DNA of 64,000 nt, from the NCBI RefSeq assembly GCF_040412425.1, contig NC_089763.1:53398587-53462586 (forward strand), written 5' to 3'. Shown here piece after piece: positions 38,501 to 50,500 of this stretch. The position numbers and the translations under genes are program-made. Within the stretch, counting starts at the first letter, position 1. Every line of letters begins with the position of its first letter. Under the pieces are notes generated by a model. It had not been told where the DNA came from, made no database searches, and saw only the letters and a program-made list of their open reading frames with translations. The stretch comes from Macrobrachium rosenbergii (lineage: Eukaryota; Arthropoda; Malacostraca; Decapoda; Palaemonidae).

Positions 38501-41500
38501 TCATCAGTTCAAGAAGATTTGTTATCCCCTCTCAAGCGTGAATTGACTGAACGTATGGGTTTTTGAAGAAGACCCCTTCAGTTCCTGAATCCAAAGATAA
38601 ATCTTTGTCTCCTATCTCTTCAGAGGAGGAAGAGGTTGTTCAGGAGACAGTCCCCTCTTCATTTTACTCATCTCTTTTGCATTTCCTCCTGGATAGTTTT
38701 CCAGATTTCTTCGTTCCTGCTTCTCCTACTTCTCCAGCTTCTACCTTCTTCATGAGAAAGCAGTCATCAGAGGGTACCAGGTTACCCAAGCTAGATCTTT
38801 CCTGTTCCTCAAAGAAGGCTCTCAGAGAAGTTCATGAAAGGCTGGCCTCTAAGAGAGAGCAGGGCAAAGCAACATTCGCTTTTCTGCCCAGCAAATTGTT
38901 AAAGATGAGGTACTCATTCTACGCCACCAGGGAAGTTCCTTCCTTGGGAGTTTCTGCCTCCTCCTAGGGGACTTCCCTGGTCTGGTGGATTCGGCTCGTA
39001 GAACGGCCTTTTCTTTGGCCAAGATAATGTTTTCGTCATCTGGAATGGATCACCTTATCAAGAACATTTTTAAGGTGTTCGAGATTTTTAGTTTTCTTGA
39101 TTGGGCCATCGGGGCTCTAGCGAGGAAAATTGAGGACTGCCCTGATCTCGCTGAAGACTTTGCCGCTGATTGGCTTGGAGTTCTTCCGTGCTCAGATAGG
39201 GCAGTTAGAGACGGCTCTTTGGAACTTGCCTCCCTCTTTTCTATGGGTGCCCTTAAAAAGACGGAGCTATGGTGTTCTTTCACCTAGAAAGGAGTCTCGC
39301 CGACACCAGTTATGAAGTGACCATTCACTTTGAGGACTGGAGGTGGATTTAGTGTGAATTTTCCTGCTATCCTCTGGATTTTTCTCCAAACAGCTGAAGG
39401 CAGCGTTCTGTTGTTAACTGAGGATACAAAGAATGACCAAGATTGGCTCCCTGCTGCTTTTGTTGCACGATGGAATTGTGCCCGTGATTTCTTGTATATA
39501 ACCATATTTTCTTCTGTACGGTGCCTGTGGTAGCCCTGTGCAGTACTTGGAGTTCTGATGACCACCAAGGGACTGGTTGCTTTCTGAAGACACCTGTAGT
39601 TTTAGGGATAGAGTTTATACCTGTTGTATGAAGAGTTCTATTTAGCAGGCCAATAGCATCATCAGTGCTTTGAAATTCATCTGCATTCCCTTCAATTTCA
39701 CTAAGCTCTTGAAATTTAATCCAGTCAGCTTTGCCCAGGTTCCACCGAGGGGATCTAGGCATTGGTGGACTATTGCTAGTGTTTATTGTAATTGGTCCAT
39801 GATCGCTACTATGCCAATCATCTGATGTTCTCCGGTTCAAGTCCATAATGCAGTTAGGACTCACAATTGAATGGTCAGTACATGGTTAGTTAGTTAGTTA
39901 TAAATGATTTGTTTAACCAGACCTCTGAACTCTTTTAGGGTTTTTCTCGGGCTGGAAGGTCAATACATGACAAGGTGCCTGTTTGTATATGGAAATGAGT
40001 AGGTTCACCTGTGTCGAGGATCCCTATGTCTTCATTTTCTATGAGTGAAGAGATATTACCCCTTATATTTGCTAATACATCATCCAATAATGGGTGTCTA
40101 CCATTCATGTCTCCAAGTAATATTTTCATTAGGGGGCCAAGTATACTGTATAGAGAAAATAGTATACCTTCTTCCAATGTCAATTTGTACAGCCACTGCC
40201 TGCAGAGGAGTACATAAAGCAAAGGGTATTTGTGGGACATCGTGGCAAACATAAATGAGGTTCCCACCATGGCTACCCATCTGTTCGTCATAAGGAGTCC
40301 TATAACTAACATAATTCCCTTGGACATGGGGTATTGCTGTCCAGCTTGCTCTCTTGTAGACAAACAGTAATAGGAGAGTATTCATGGATGAGTAGTTTCA
40401 GCTCTTCATATTTAGCCCACAGTCCTTGACAATTCCATTGTAAGATGGTAGACATGAAAATGGTTTATTTTTGGAAAAGACTCTGGAAGAGGTCTTGTCA
40501 TTAGAATTTTTTTTTTTATTTAATTTTGATCTTTATATCTTGGGCTTCACACTAATCTGTTTTTTTATTCTTTAGTGATCTGGCTAGAAGACCAGTGAAC
40601 ATCGGCATTGACTTTGTGGGTGATTAAGTCACTTGGTTTATTGTCAGTTGAAGAAATGACTTCATATCTATTGGATATTTTGGTTTTATGACCTTGGTGA
40701 GAGAGTGATGGAGGTCTCCCTCTTTTACGGTAGGATGGGGAGCTACCTGGTCTAGACACCTCCCCCTCTATTGGTGTCTCTGGTAGCTCCTTAGAATGTA
40801 CTTCCTCTCCTAAGTTAGGCAGAGATGCTGCCCTAGAGAGGTACGTAGATTTGTCTATGGTGGGAGGGGAAGATTGTAAAGAAGGCAGTGCATCTGCCTT
40901 GAGGGGCATTGGTAAAACCCTGTGGGGTAGTGAGCTTGCCTTCACATGCCCTATCCTTACTTCGGACAGTAGTTTGGTGGGCCTGGATGACCCTCTTTCA
41001 GCCTTAGAGGATGGTGAATTTGTTGGCAAGAGAAAATTGGGTTTTTCTTTTAATGCTTTGGCATAATTTTGGGTTGTGTTCATTAGGCGTTTGGCATACC
41101 CAACAGTGATGTGTTCAGCATTAGACTTGCTAAGGGCTGCTTCTTCCATTTTGAAGTTTGGACAAATCATTTCACTAGGTTTATGGTCCATACCACAATT
41201 TAAGCATTTTGCATCAAGCGTGCAGTCTCCATGCTCAGCTCTAGAACAGTTATTGCATACTTTATCATTTCACAAGCTTTAGAAGGGTGTCCAAATTTGA
41301 AACAGTTGAAACATTCCAAGGGCGTCTGTTTGAAGGGCTTAATGCCTACTCTTTCCCCTTCAGTGTCTACATACAAAGGTATTTCCTGATCTTCAAATGT
41401 CGTAATCATTGATGTTTTGGGAACCTTATGTACCTTCGAGACTTCTTTTGGACACATATCTAGAATTTCTTTTTTGTTAAAATCATTAAAATCTCTATTA

Positions 41501-44500
41501 AATACAGGCAGTCCCCGGTTATTGGCGGCCTCAGTTATCGGCGATCCGGTTTTATGGCACTTGTCTAGTGACGACGATAGCCGGATTTTTTACACCGATT
41601 CCCGGTTATCGGTGTTGATCCTCGGTTATCGGCGGCACTGATCCCGGTTATTGGCACAGAGAACTGGATATTGGCGCTGATAACCGAGGATCGGCGCTAT
41701 TATTGCCGATTTTTGGTCGTCGCGATTTTCGGTTATCATCACGCTGTCGGGAACGGAACCCTGCCAACAACCGGGGACTGCCTGTACCACCCCTCTGCCA
41801 TAACTAAAGCTAAGGTGAGGCTTGATGTCCATGGCAATTTCCTTATCTGTTTTTAAATGACTGAGCATAACAGACTGTGTTTTTGACTTTGCATGAATTA
41901 GGACAGTGTTCTTTCCAAATTGTGTAATGTCCCAAGATTTAATGAAACCTACTTTCTTATGAAGATATCTACTGGTCTTAAAAAAATTATAATTTTCTAC
42001 TTTAGCAGTTGCCAGAAGCCACATATGGGGTTTTGGTTTCCTTTCATTTACTGTACACCTTCTGATTCAGATTTTGCAGGATCTTTTGCATACCAGTCAC
42101 TGGGTCTCTAAGATTTTACTGAGGAACCTTCTCACAGAGGGCCCCATTGATGTTAGATTTATTTAACTTGATGTTATGCAAGTTGCAGCTTGCATGGATG
42201 GCCTCTTCACTGTTTGTGAAAGAGATCCAAGCCTCCCATTCCTCATTTTCTTCCATAAAATTCATCTTGATTTCCTTTATTACTCCTTGGCATTCAAACA
42301 TTCTGGTTATGATTTCATAATCAGTATCCAGTGGTAAGGAAGTAAGATGAACATTATATTTGATAGTTGTAACTTTCTTGAAGTTTTCCTTTTTGATGAT
42401 GTGGAACTAGAAACTTCTTTTTCTGGATTCTTTTTCTTATCAGGAGCATGTACCACTGGACTTGTGGGCTTGTCAGACTTATCTACAATGGTGTTTCGAA
42501 ATTAGAGTCCCCCCCCCCTCTACAGCATAAACTAAAATCGAGATGGACAAAAACAAAAGTAATTCAGAACAGGTATTTATTTAAGTTTCTCTCTGAGTAT
42601 TTAATATTTTGTGTGGCCTCCATCTGCCTGTACCACAGCCTGCATTCTTGAGGGGTATGATTTCAGCAAATTGCAAAAAGCTGAGACTCATACTCCATTT
42701 CCTGAGCACTTTGGTCACCTCTCTTGAGGTCGTCGAGGCTTGGTATACCATCATAGTTCGCTTTGCACGCTTCAACATGATCTTTTAAGATACTACCAAT
42801 GTTTTCACACACATTAAGGTCAGGGGAGCTATCTGGAAATTCACTTGACGAGAAGAAATTGATACCACTGTTTCCAAGCAGTTCCTGTGTCTGAAGAGCC
42901 TTGAAACATGGTGCCTTATCAAGCAAAAATGTGACTTCTTCAACAGGTAACACATTTTCAGGATCTTTAAGGAAAGGAAATACTCCACCAATAAGCACAG
43001 TTTCTCTGAAGTATTCACCATTCCATGACTGTCCTTTTTCTTTGATGATCCACATTAACCGTTTGGCTGTGAAACAGAGAAAAATTCCCAAACATTCAGG
43101 AAATTTCACAACTTGGTGATAGAGCATGTCATCGCTGATATCATCCAACTTTGCGGCCCAAATGATGTCATTTTTATGCTTTGGCTTCCTGACTGTGTAA
43201 ATGAAGAATTCATCTGATGCGGCAACATGGAGAAAGTCAGCTTCATCCCAATCTTTAAGAAATGAACCACAAAACCATGCACGGTCTTCCCTCTGTTGCT
43301 GAGTGATGTTGGGCTTGCTGATAACATGAAATGGCTTGATACCAGATTTTTTCAACTCCGATATACAGCACTATAACTTCTCTTCTTTCCCCTTTTGTTT
43401 CTAGTTCAAGCGCCAATTTACGTAAAGACTTTCTTGGTCTACCCACTGCCTCAGCTATGATGTCTTTTGACTCCTGAGAAAGGACTTCAGGGCTTCCAAG
43501 ATTCTCACTCTTTTCTCGATGAGTCGTATGGATTTTTGTTCCAGTTTCTTTTAACAAAGGATTCATCTGTTTTAATGTATTTAGCTATCCAGGAACGTGA
43601 AATGAAGGATGCACCAGCATCCCTGGCCTCTCTGAAGGTTATAGCCCGGATTCGGTCCGTCCATCTGATTTCCTCTGAGTCGTTAGCTGTGGCTGTATCT
43701 AACTCCGTCACTCAGTCTGAAAATACAAGAAATGTAAAATGAAAAATAGCTTAATATAAACTTAAAATAATGTACTTGGAGATAGGCTATAGCAGAAAAC
43801 TTCATAACTTCCATTTGTTCTGTGGAGTGGGGAGGGGGGCTCTAATTTTGAAACACCTGGTACATTATTTACAGTTTTTTTATCAATGGAGGTGTCACAA
43901 GAGTCATTCACAACTGGTCCAGAGTTTGTCAACAGTGCCAGAACAGTGTCATCAAAGGGCCCAGGGTTACCCGAATTCTTATAACTACTAAACATAAAGA
44001 TTTGAGGGGAAAAAAAATAAACCTGAAAACCTTAAAAAGATATCATCAGCTTTCCATGGGGTTTATTCTTCCACCAGTGGCACAAGTGAGAACTTACTCC
44101 CAAATGTCTGCCCCTTACCCCACCCCAAAGTGGGATGGCAAAACATGATTAGAGTGGCCCAAGTGTAAGCCAAACCCGCTGGCTAGGACAGAGAGTATTA
44201 TAAGAATACAATTGTCCCCACCCTAATCACATCAAGGGCAAACTGGATAGAAAGCTGAGAGTCCTATCCCTAGAACCAGACCCCCTTGGAATCTGTGGTC
44301 CAGCCCTAAAGAATAGTTCTGCCTTTGAGCTATCAGTCTGATAACTCTTAGGTCCAAACATTTTCGGGCAGTTGATGGTTGTACCACAATTCCCACTATT
44401 TAGCTTCGGATATAAACCCAGTTCCAGCTATGATATCTTTTCTTATTTAACAGGTCCAGTAAATTTTAGCAAAAGTGATGTAGTCTTCAACTTGATCTTC

Positions 44501-47500
44501 AACTTCGTTTTCTGCTGCCCTCTCCCCTTCTTCTTCTGAGGCTTGCTCCAAAACAGTATTTGAAACAGCAGCCGAAGAAGAGGAAGGCTGCCTCTCCCTC
44601 CCCTAAGAAGTCCCACCGTAGGCTTCTACGGGGCTGCCTCCCTTCATGGGGAGGCAGTGGGATCTGTTGTTAACTCTTCCCGGCCTTCGGGCTAGGGAAC
44701 CGAATCACTTACCCCAGGTCTTGCGTTTCGTAAGTCATGGGCACGCAGACTTCAGTTGTGCTCCTGTCACCATTCTATTAGTTCTGCTTCTAGACTGGTG
44801 CTGCGTTGGGTGCTCAACTTTGTTGAGTCACACCGAGTGCTCGAGAATGTTTGGAGTCTCATGCATCCCAAACTGATGTCGGGAGACCTCTCACTGTCTC
44901 GGTTCTTCCTGCTAGTGTACTGAGTTTTGAGTGCTTGGTCAGTTCCGAAACAGTGCTTAGTCAGGTTCCCAGCCAGGAGTCTTGGTCCCGAAGGTTCGAA
45001 CACCTAGAGAGGCAAGGAGGAGGTTCCCTTCTTAGGTCCTGCAGGACTTCTGAGGGACTACCTCTCTTTGGAGAGGCAGTGCATTCTCTTGTTTGGCTGT
45101 TCCCAGCCCTAGGGGTGGGGAACTGATTCACATTCCCTATTTGGGTCTCGTGGGCCTCGAGTGCGCAGCCTTTCAAGGCCACGCTCTCGATTCCAGTTCT
45201 TAGAAGTCTGCGTCTAAGACTGATTCTTTGCCTGCCTCTCCTCGGTTTTTTTTTCAAAAGCTGAGAGGAGCTTACTTGTGATGATTGTTCTTAGAAGATG
45301 CAGGAGTCTCACCAAGCTCTCGGACTCCTTGGCGCTCAGATGCTGAGCGCTCGATTAGCGAGTTGTCGAGTGTCTGGGAATCTGCGGAATCTCAGGCACT
45401 CCCCAAAATAGTACAGGTAGTCCCTGGTTAGCGGTGGGCTCAGTTAATGGCAATTCAGTTTTATGGCACTTGTCTAGCGACGAAAATTGGCAATTTTCTG
45501 TGCCAAAAATCGCAGATTTCCACTTATCGGCGCCGATAATTGGGTATTAGCGCCAATACATACCAAACAGGCGCCGATAACCAAAAATCGACGCCGATAA
45601 GCCGGAAAATCTCTGAGATAGGGCCAGAAATCGCCGATTTTTGGTTAGTGGCAATTTTCGGTTATCATCACATCCCCAGAAACGGAACCCCCGCTGATAA
45701 CCGAGGACTGCCTGTACTAGGGAGTTCGCTCTATGGTCTGGTTTAGGCACAGGATGAGAGGAGGTTTCAAAACATTCAGATGTTTCGACACTGCCTGCCT
45801 GCTTCATTTTGAGTGCTCAATTAGTTCCAAAACTTGTGTCTCGGACCCTTGGGTTTGAGCACTTGGGTTAGCAGACAAGAATCCCCTTTAAACCTTCTTC
45901 TCGAGGGGCTTCGGCCTCGGAGGAGATTACACCATGTCTTGAGGACAACGCTAGTTCATGGCCGAGCTTTCCCAGCTCAGTTCGGCTCAGCCCTGCTTGC
46001 TCAGCCAGCCACTGATCGCATTTACATGATTGGTTCAGATTGGCTCAGCTCATTCAGCAAGCTCGCCCAGCCCCTGATTGCATTTCGAGACTGGCTCAGT
46101 TCGATCAGCTTGCTTTGCTTGGCTTGCTTGCCTGGCCCATGATTACATTTACGTAATTGGCTTGTGCAGTTTGGCTTGTGCACCCAGGCCTGTTTGAGTC
46201 TACTTGATTGGCTCGGCTCGCTCGGTACAGCGAACCGAATGCTGTTGAGGTTCTCCTTCCTTCAGGAGACTCAACCCAAGTGAAGTTTCACTCTCTTCAG
46301 GTTAGCACTTCACCATGGTGTTAGCGCTTGCCTTCTTTGGTCCTGCCTGTCATTACCTCTGGTTGATGATTACCCGCTGTCTGCCTCTCCTGCTGGTTCT
46401 TTTAGCAGGACAGGTAAGAGTACTTTTTCTCCACTCCTCTTTCTTCAAACCCTTTCAGTTGCTGCTGGGGGATGCGAGTTGGATAGAGAGGACTCTGAAG
46501 TGTTGTGTTTCGTTTCAGAGTTCCGCTACAAGGATCTATGTCTCGGGCTCGGTTCTCGGATCGGCTCACCATACATTCAAGAAGTCGAGGATGGTTTTCT
46601 GGGTTCTGGCGAGGTTATCCCTCTACCCTTCTAAGAAGAGATCAGGAGTGTCGCACCCCAGGAGGACTCGAGGGTCTTCTTCTTTGGGTTGCGGACACCC
46701 TCGATTTTCTTTTTACAGAGATCTTCGTGCCGATTCGTCAGCACGATGATCTCGGGGAAAGACCACAGCAACCCCTGTGAGTACTCTTCACTGCTCCTTG
46801 CAGGGCAACCCCTGTGAGTACTCTTCACTGCTCCTTGCAGGGCTTTTGTTGGGGCTGCCACAATCCTTGCTTGCTATAAGGGCTTTCTTGCCCAGATGAA
46901 TGCCTTTTCCCTGGACAAGGAGTTCATTTTGGTCAAGCCAGCCAATCAAGCTCCTTCCCCCTTCCTCCTCTTCAACAGAAGTGATTCTTCTTGCCTTGAA
47001 GGGGTCTTGTGCCGACTAGCAGATTGTCCTGTTTCTGGCTTGTTTGGACTTGGATCTCTCACTGTTTCTCTTTGCCGCGAAGGGTGTTCCCTCTTGCAAC
47101 AAGAGGCGGCGAACCTGGAGGACACCACTATGGTGTTCCTCCAGGTAGTCTCTTGTTGAATCTGTGATCCTTGACTTTTTCAAGGCTTTGCCTCCTTGGA
47201 TACGATGCCTCCTCGGATACAATCATTCCTGGAGAGGCCTCTGCCTTCTAGAGACTGTTCCAGTCTGAGGGTGGGTTCGCCTACCCAGCACCAGACAGCA
47301 ACCTGTGGGCAATTCTGGTGCTAAGAAGAGGGACACTGTCCTTATTCTGATCTCCAGTCAAGTAAGTCCTGAGTCATCACATTCCCTCAGGAATGGACCT
47401 TTACTTGGTTCTGCCCCCCTTCTGCAAAGAGTAGGTAGACATCACAGTAGTCAAGGAACATGCCAGGGCAACTGCCTTGTTCTCCAGACAACGGTAGCCT

Positions 47501-50500
47501 AGCCCTTCCTCAGCTCCTAAGAAGTCTCAGGTTCCAAGGGCACTCGCAGAACACCCAGCCTTCCTCACTTGCTTCTTAGGAAGTGTGCATACGTGTCTCT
47601 TTCAACCCTCTTTCCATAGGGAAGAGGGCAAAGGGAAGAGAGGAAGGGAGAATGCTTGGAATGGCGTTCTCCTGTTGGTGCCTTGATGAAGGAATGACTG
47701 TCAAGTCATTGGACTATATGACAACAACATAGCCGAGACCTGGCAATGGATATCCTTTAGGAGAAGTAACTATTTCTCCGGATCTCGGCCACCTTTCATT
47801 GAACTTCTGTTCCGTCTCCTCTCCCATGTCTCCGACTTTGGGAGCAGACAGCCTGGCTAGAGCTAGTCATCTTCAGTGACCTGTCATCACTGCAGAAGGT
47901 ATCCTCTCAGGGGCACTTTACCTTCTGATTCTCTTCATGGAGAATGAAGGAGATCTGCCTCCAGTTCTTAATCCTTTCCTCTCTTGAAGGATGAGGGAGG
48001 ATTAGGCTGGTGCTTGATCAAGTGGAGCCTCTGAATATGTCTGCATATTCTCCTTGAGACATGCTTCTGTTCTCAGATGCACCAACCCGGCAATAGGCGC
48101 ACACCTGTAAGACTGTTGTCTTCGAGGTGTGCAATCAAGACGATAAGTACCTTCTCATCAACATCCTGGAACTCATGGCGGTTTCCTGGCCCTCTGAGAG
48201 TTTCAGGATCAGTTTCGAGATACTCTGTGGCATTGTTGGGCAACAGCACCACAGTAGTGCCATATGTCAACAAACAGGAGGGTCTCGTTTCCCTCGTTAC
48301 TTCGGTTGACTGCAGGTGCTCGAGTGAACTGTGGTGCACTCTGTAGAGCCGTCAGCCAGATACATTCCAGGCAGTGGGATATATGGGCAGACAAGCTCAG
48401 CCTTTGGCATCAAGTGACAGGGACAGAGAGCTTCCTTCACTCTATTCTTCACAGAGAGATTGCTCAACTTGAGGGCTGCCTATCACCCTTCTGTTTGCTT
48501 CCCAGCTCACAGAAGTCTGCAGGTCGTCTGCTCCAATGTACCAGACCCATGGGCCACTACAGTGATGCATGCTGACACTGTGGGACAACCTCAACGTCTT
48601 CACCTTCCTTTCATGTTTGTCTAATTCACGGAGTGTTCAGCAAGTGTCATTCACCTGAATTTAGATGAATGCTGGAAGACTTCGCCTTTTGCCTGACCTG
48701 CAAGCTCTGCTTCCAAGGCAACAAGAAGAGTTCCTCCCCAACCCGACCTTCTGTGTCAGCGCCACGTGAAGTGGTTCCTCAGGTAGTACAATCCCTGTGC
48801 CTTCATGACTAGTGACTATCTGGCTTTCCTTGCAAGCATAGGCTTTTCACCAAACGGCAACGGAGGTAGCTGGATATCTCTATCATCCTCTGCAGCAGTA
48901 CCCAGGGATTGAATCTGTTTTTGCTGGTTGGTGTCTTTGGCAGGACTTTTTCTCTGGTCAGAGCTGCTCTTCAGCAAGTCATGGACTTCCTTGTCTTCTC
49001 CACCAAGGGTTGCTTCTCTCCAATTCAGTTGTGAAAGACGTCGGCCTTATCTGGCCTGGTCTTCCATCTGAAAGTAGCATTTTTCTCCTCAGTCGAGATT
49101 TAGGTACTGATGAGAAGCTTCTTTTGGTCTTTCCATCCCAGGGGCCTCTGGTCCCTGGCTGGCATGTACTCTCGTTTAGGGTTCCTGTCTCGTGCTTCAC
49201 ATGTTCCCTTGTGAGCGTTGTCAGACAGGGACCAGCCTCCCAAGACCATCTTGCGTCTCGCTCCAGCCTTGGCGTAGAGGATGGACAATCTTCATGGACC
49301 TACAGGGGATTGAGATTAATGCCTCGACTCCATCTCGGATCTCGTCGTGGACTCTGAATCTGTCAGCATCTATTGCCAAGTTCGAATCTTTGATCTCTTC
49401 CTCCTTGGACTTTGTAATCGATGACCCAGATCAGTTGCTTTGTCCTGTTAGGGTGCTACAGTACTTTCCGAAAAGGCTCGACATCCTTAACCTGGATGTC
49501 TTTGCCTTTTCACTAGTCCTGACTCTCCCAAGGAAGAAGTGTCTAAGGACACATCTATCTTCTGGCTTCATGAGGCGATCGGAAGGATGTACTCTACAGC
49601 TGGCGACAACGACACCTGTACACTTCACCCGAGAGCTCATGAAGTCTGTGGCCTGCTCCATCCCTCACATTCCAGAAGATTCTGTCGGTCTGGAAGCAAG
49701 ATGTGGTCTCATTAGACAACATTTATGTCTTTATCTTCGGGTCTTTGCCCACAGGCACTTGGAACCTTTAGCCCTTTGTTGGCCGAGTTGGTTGAGCTTC
49801 AGACCGTCATTCGATGGGCCGGAGTTCGATTCCTGCCGCCGGCTGATGAAGAGTTAGAGGAATTTATTTCTGGTGATAGAAATTCATTTCTCGCTATAAA
49901 GGGGGTTCGAATTCCACAATAAGCTGTAGGTCCCGTTGCTAAGTAACCAATTGGTTCTTAGCCACGTAAAATAAGTGTAATCCTTCGGGCCAGCCCTAGG
50001 AGAGCTGTTAATCAGCTCAGTGGTCTGGTAAAACTAAGCTATACTTACTTTTACTTGGAACCTTTTTCCCTTGGTCCTGTGGTGGCTGCTCAATGAGTTG
50101 TGTTTTCTTATGCGGCTCCTTTAAGAGGACAAGTAGCATCTTGCTTAAGGTGTATGATTCCGGAAGTGAGAAGGATTCCGAGAGTGACTGGCCTCTCCTC
50201 CTCCTCTTCCTTGTCCTACTTCTTCTCTTCCTTCGGGCTGAGAATGGGATGCGAACAGACACTTGCTGGAACTGGCGTCTGATGCATTAAGTCTACACAT
50301 CGAGCACCTGTTCTGTTTTCTCTCTAGAATCATAGAAGCAATCCTGCTCCTTCCTCTAGCAAGGGGAGGAATTAGATCCTGGCAAGGGAAACCCTTTTTC
50401 AGGTCTTTACCTTACTGCCTCCAACTCTTTAGATTCTTCCTAGTCTGTTTTCGTATGAGTTATGATTCCTCACTCATTCAAAAAGGTCCAGATGTTTGAC

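Larger units (their letters stand above)
40565..43995 (-). pseudogene. LINE ORF1 with CCHC zinc knuckles, split by insertions
   Basis: The frame starts MFSSYKNSGNPGPFDDTVLA at 43995, breaks at the mariner insertion, and resumes at about 42480. It contains an RNA-binding-like segment (about 42300-41790), then CFNCFKFGHPSKAC (C-x2-C-x4-H-x4-C, about 41330), a second CNNC-x4-H motif near 41245 and CLNCGMDHKPSEMICP near 41190. The C-terminal part (41191-40565) is basic and Ser-rich. Three knuckles in series fit the ORF1 of Jockey/I-like LINEs, which coats the RNA. Confidence 0.75.
39289..44455 (-). mobile_element. LINE (Jockey/I-like), 3'-truncated, with three nested insertions
   Basis: On the minus strand it runs from a putative 5' UTR (44455-43996) through ORF1 (43995 to about 40565) to ORF2 endonuclease (about 40385-39560). 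It ends abruptly at about 39289 in the linker before RT (SAVWRKIQRIAGKF, VLKVNGH). It is interrupted by a mariner-type element (42484-43862), MITE copy 2 (41505-41784) and a 73-bp SINE/LINE tail (39885-39957). Loss of the 3' end is the reverse of usual LINE 5' truncation. Confidence 0.8.
44500..47640 (+). pseudogene. DIRS A2 ORF1 (gag-like)
   Basis: Low-complexity sequence collinear with A1 ORF1; for example the GGGGCTGCCTCCCTTCATGG region matches A1 near 660. No open frame exceeds about 145 codons. A 36-bp direct duplication lies at 46770-46841 (AACCCCTGTGAGTACTCTTC start). The MITE interrupts it at 45414. Confidence 0.6.

Noticed and set aside
49780..49850. tRNA gene
   Set aside because: A and B boxes are present, but there is no intact cloverleaf. 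It is the head of a SINE with target duplication.
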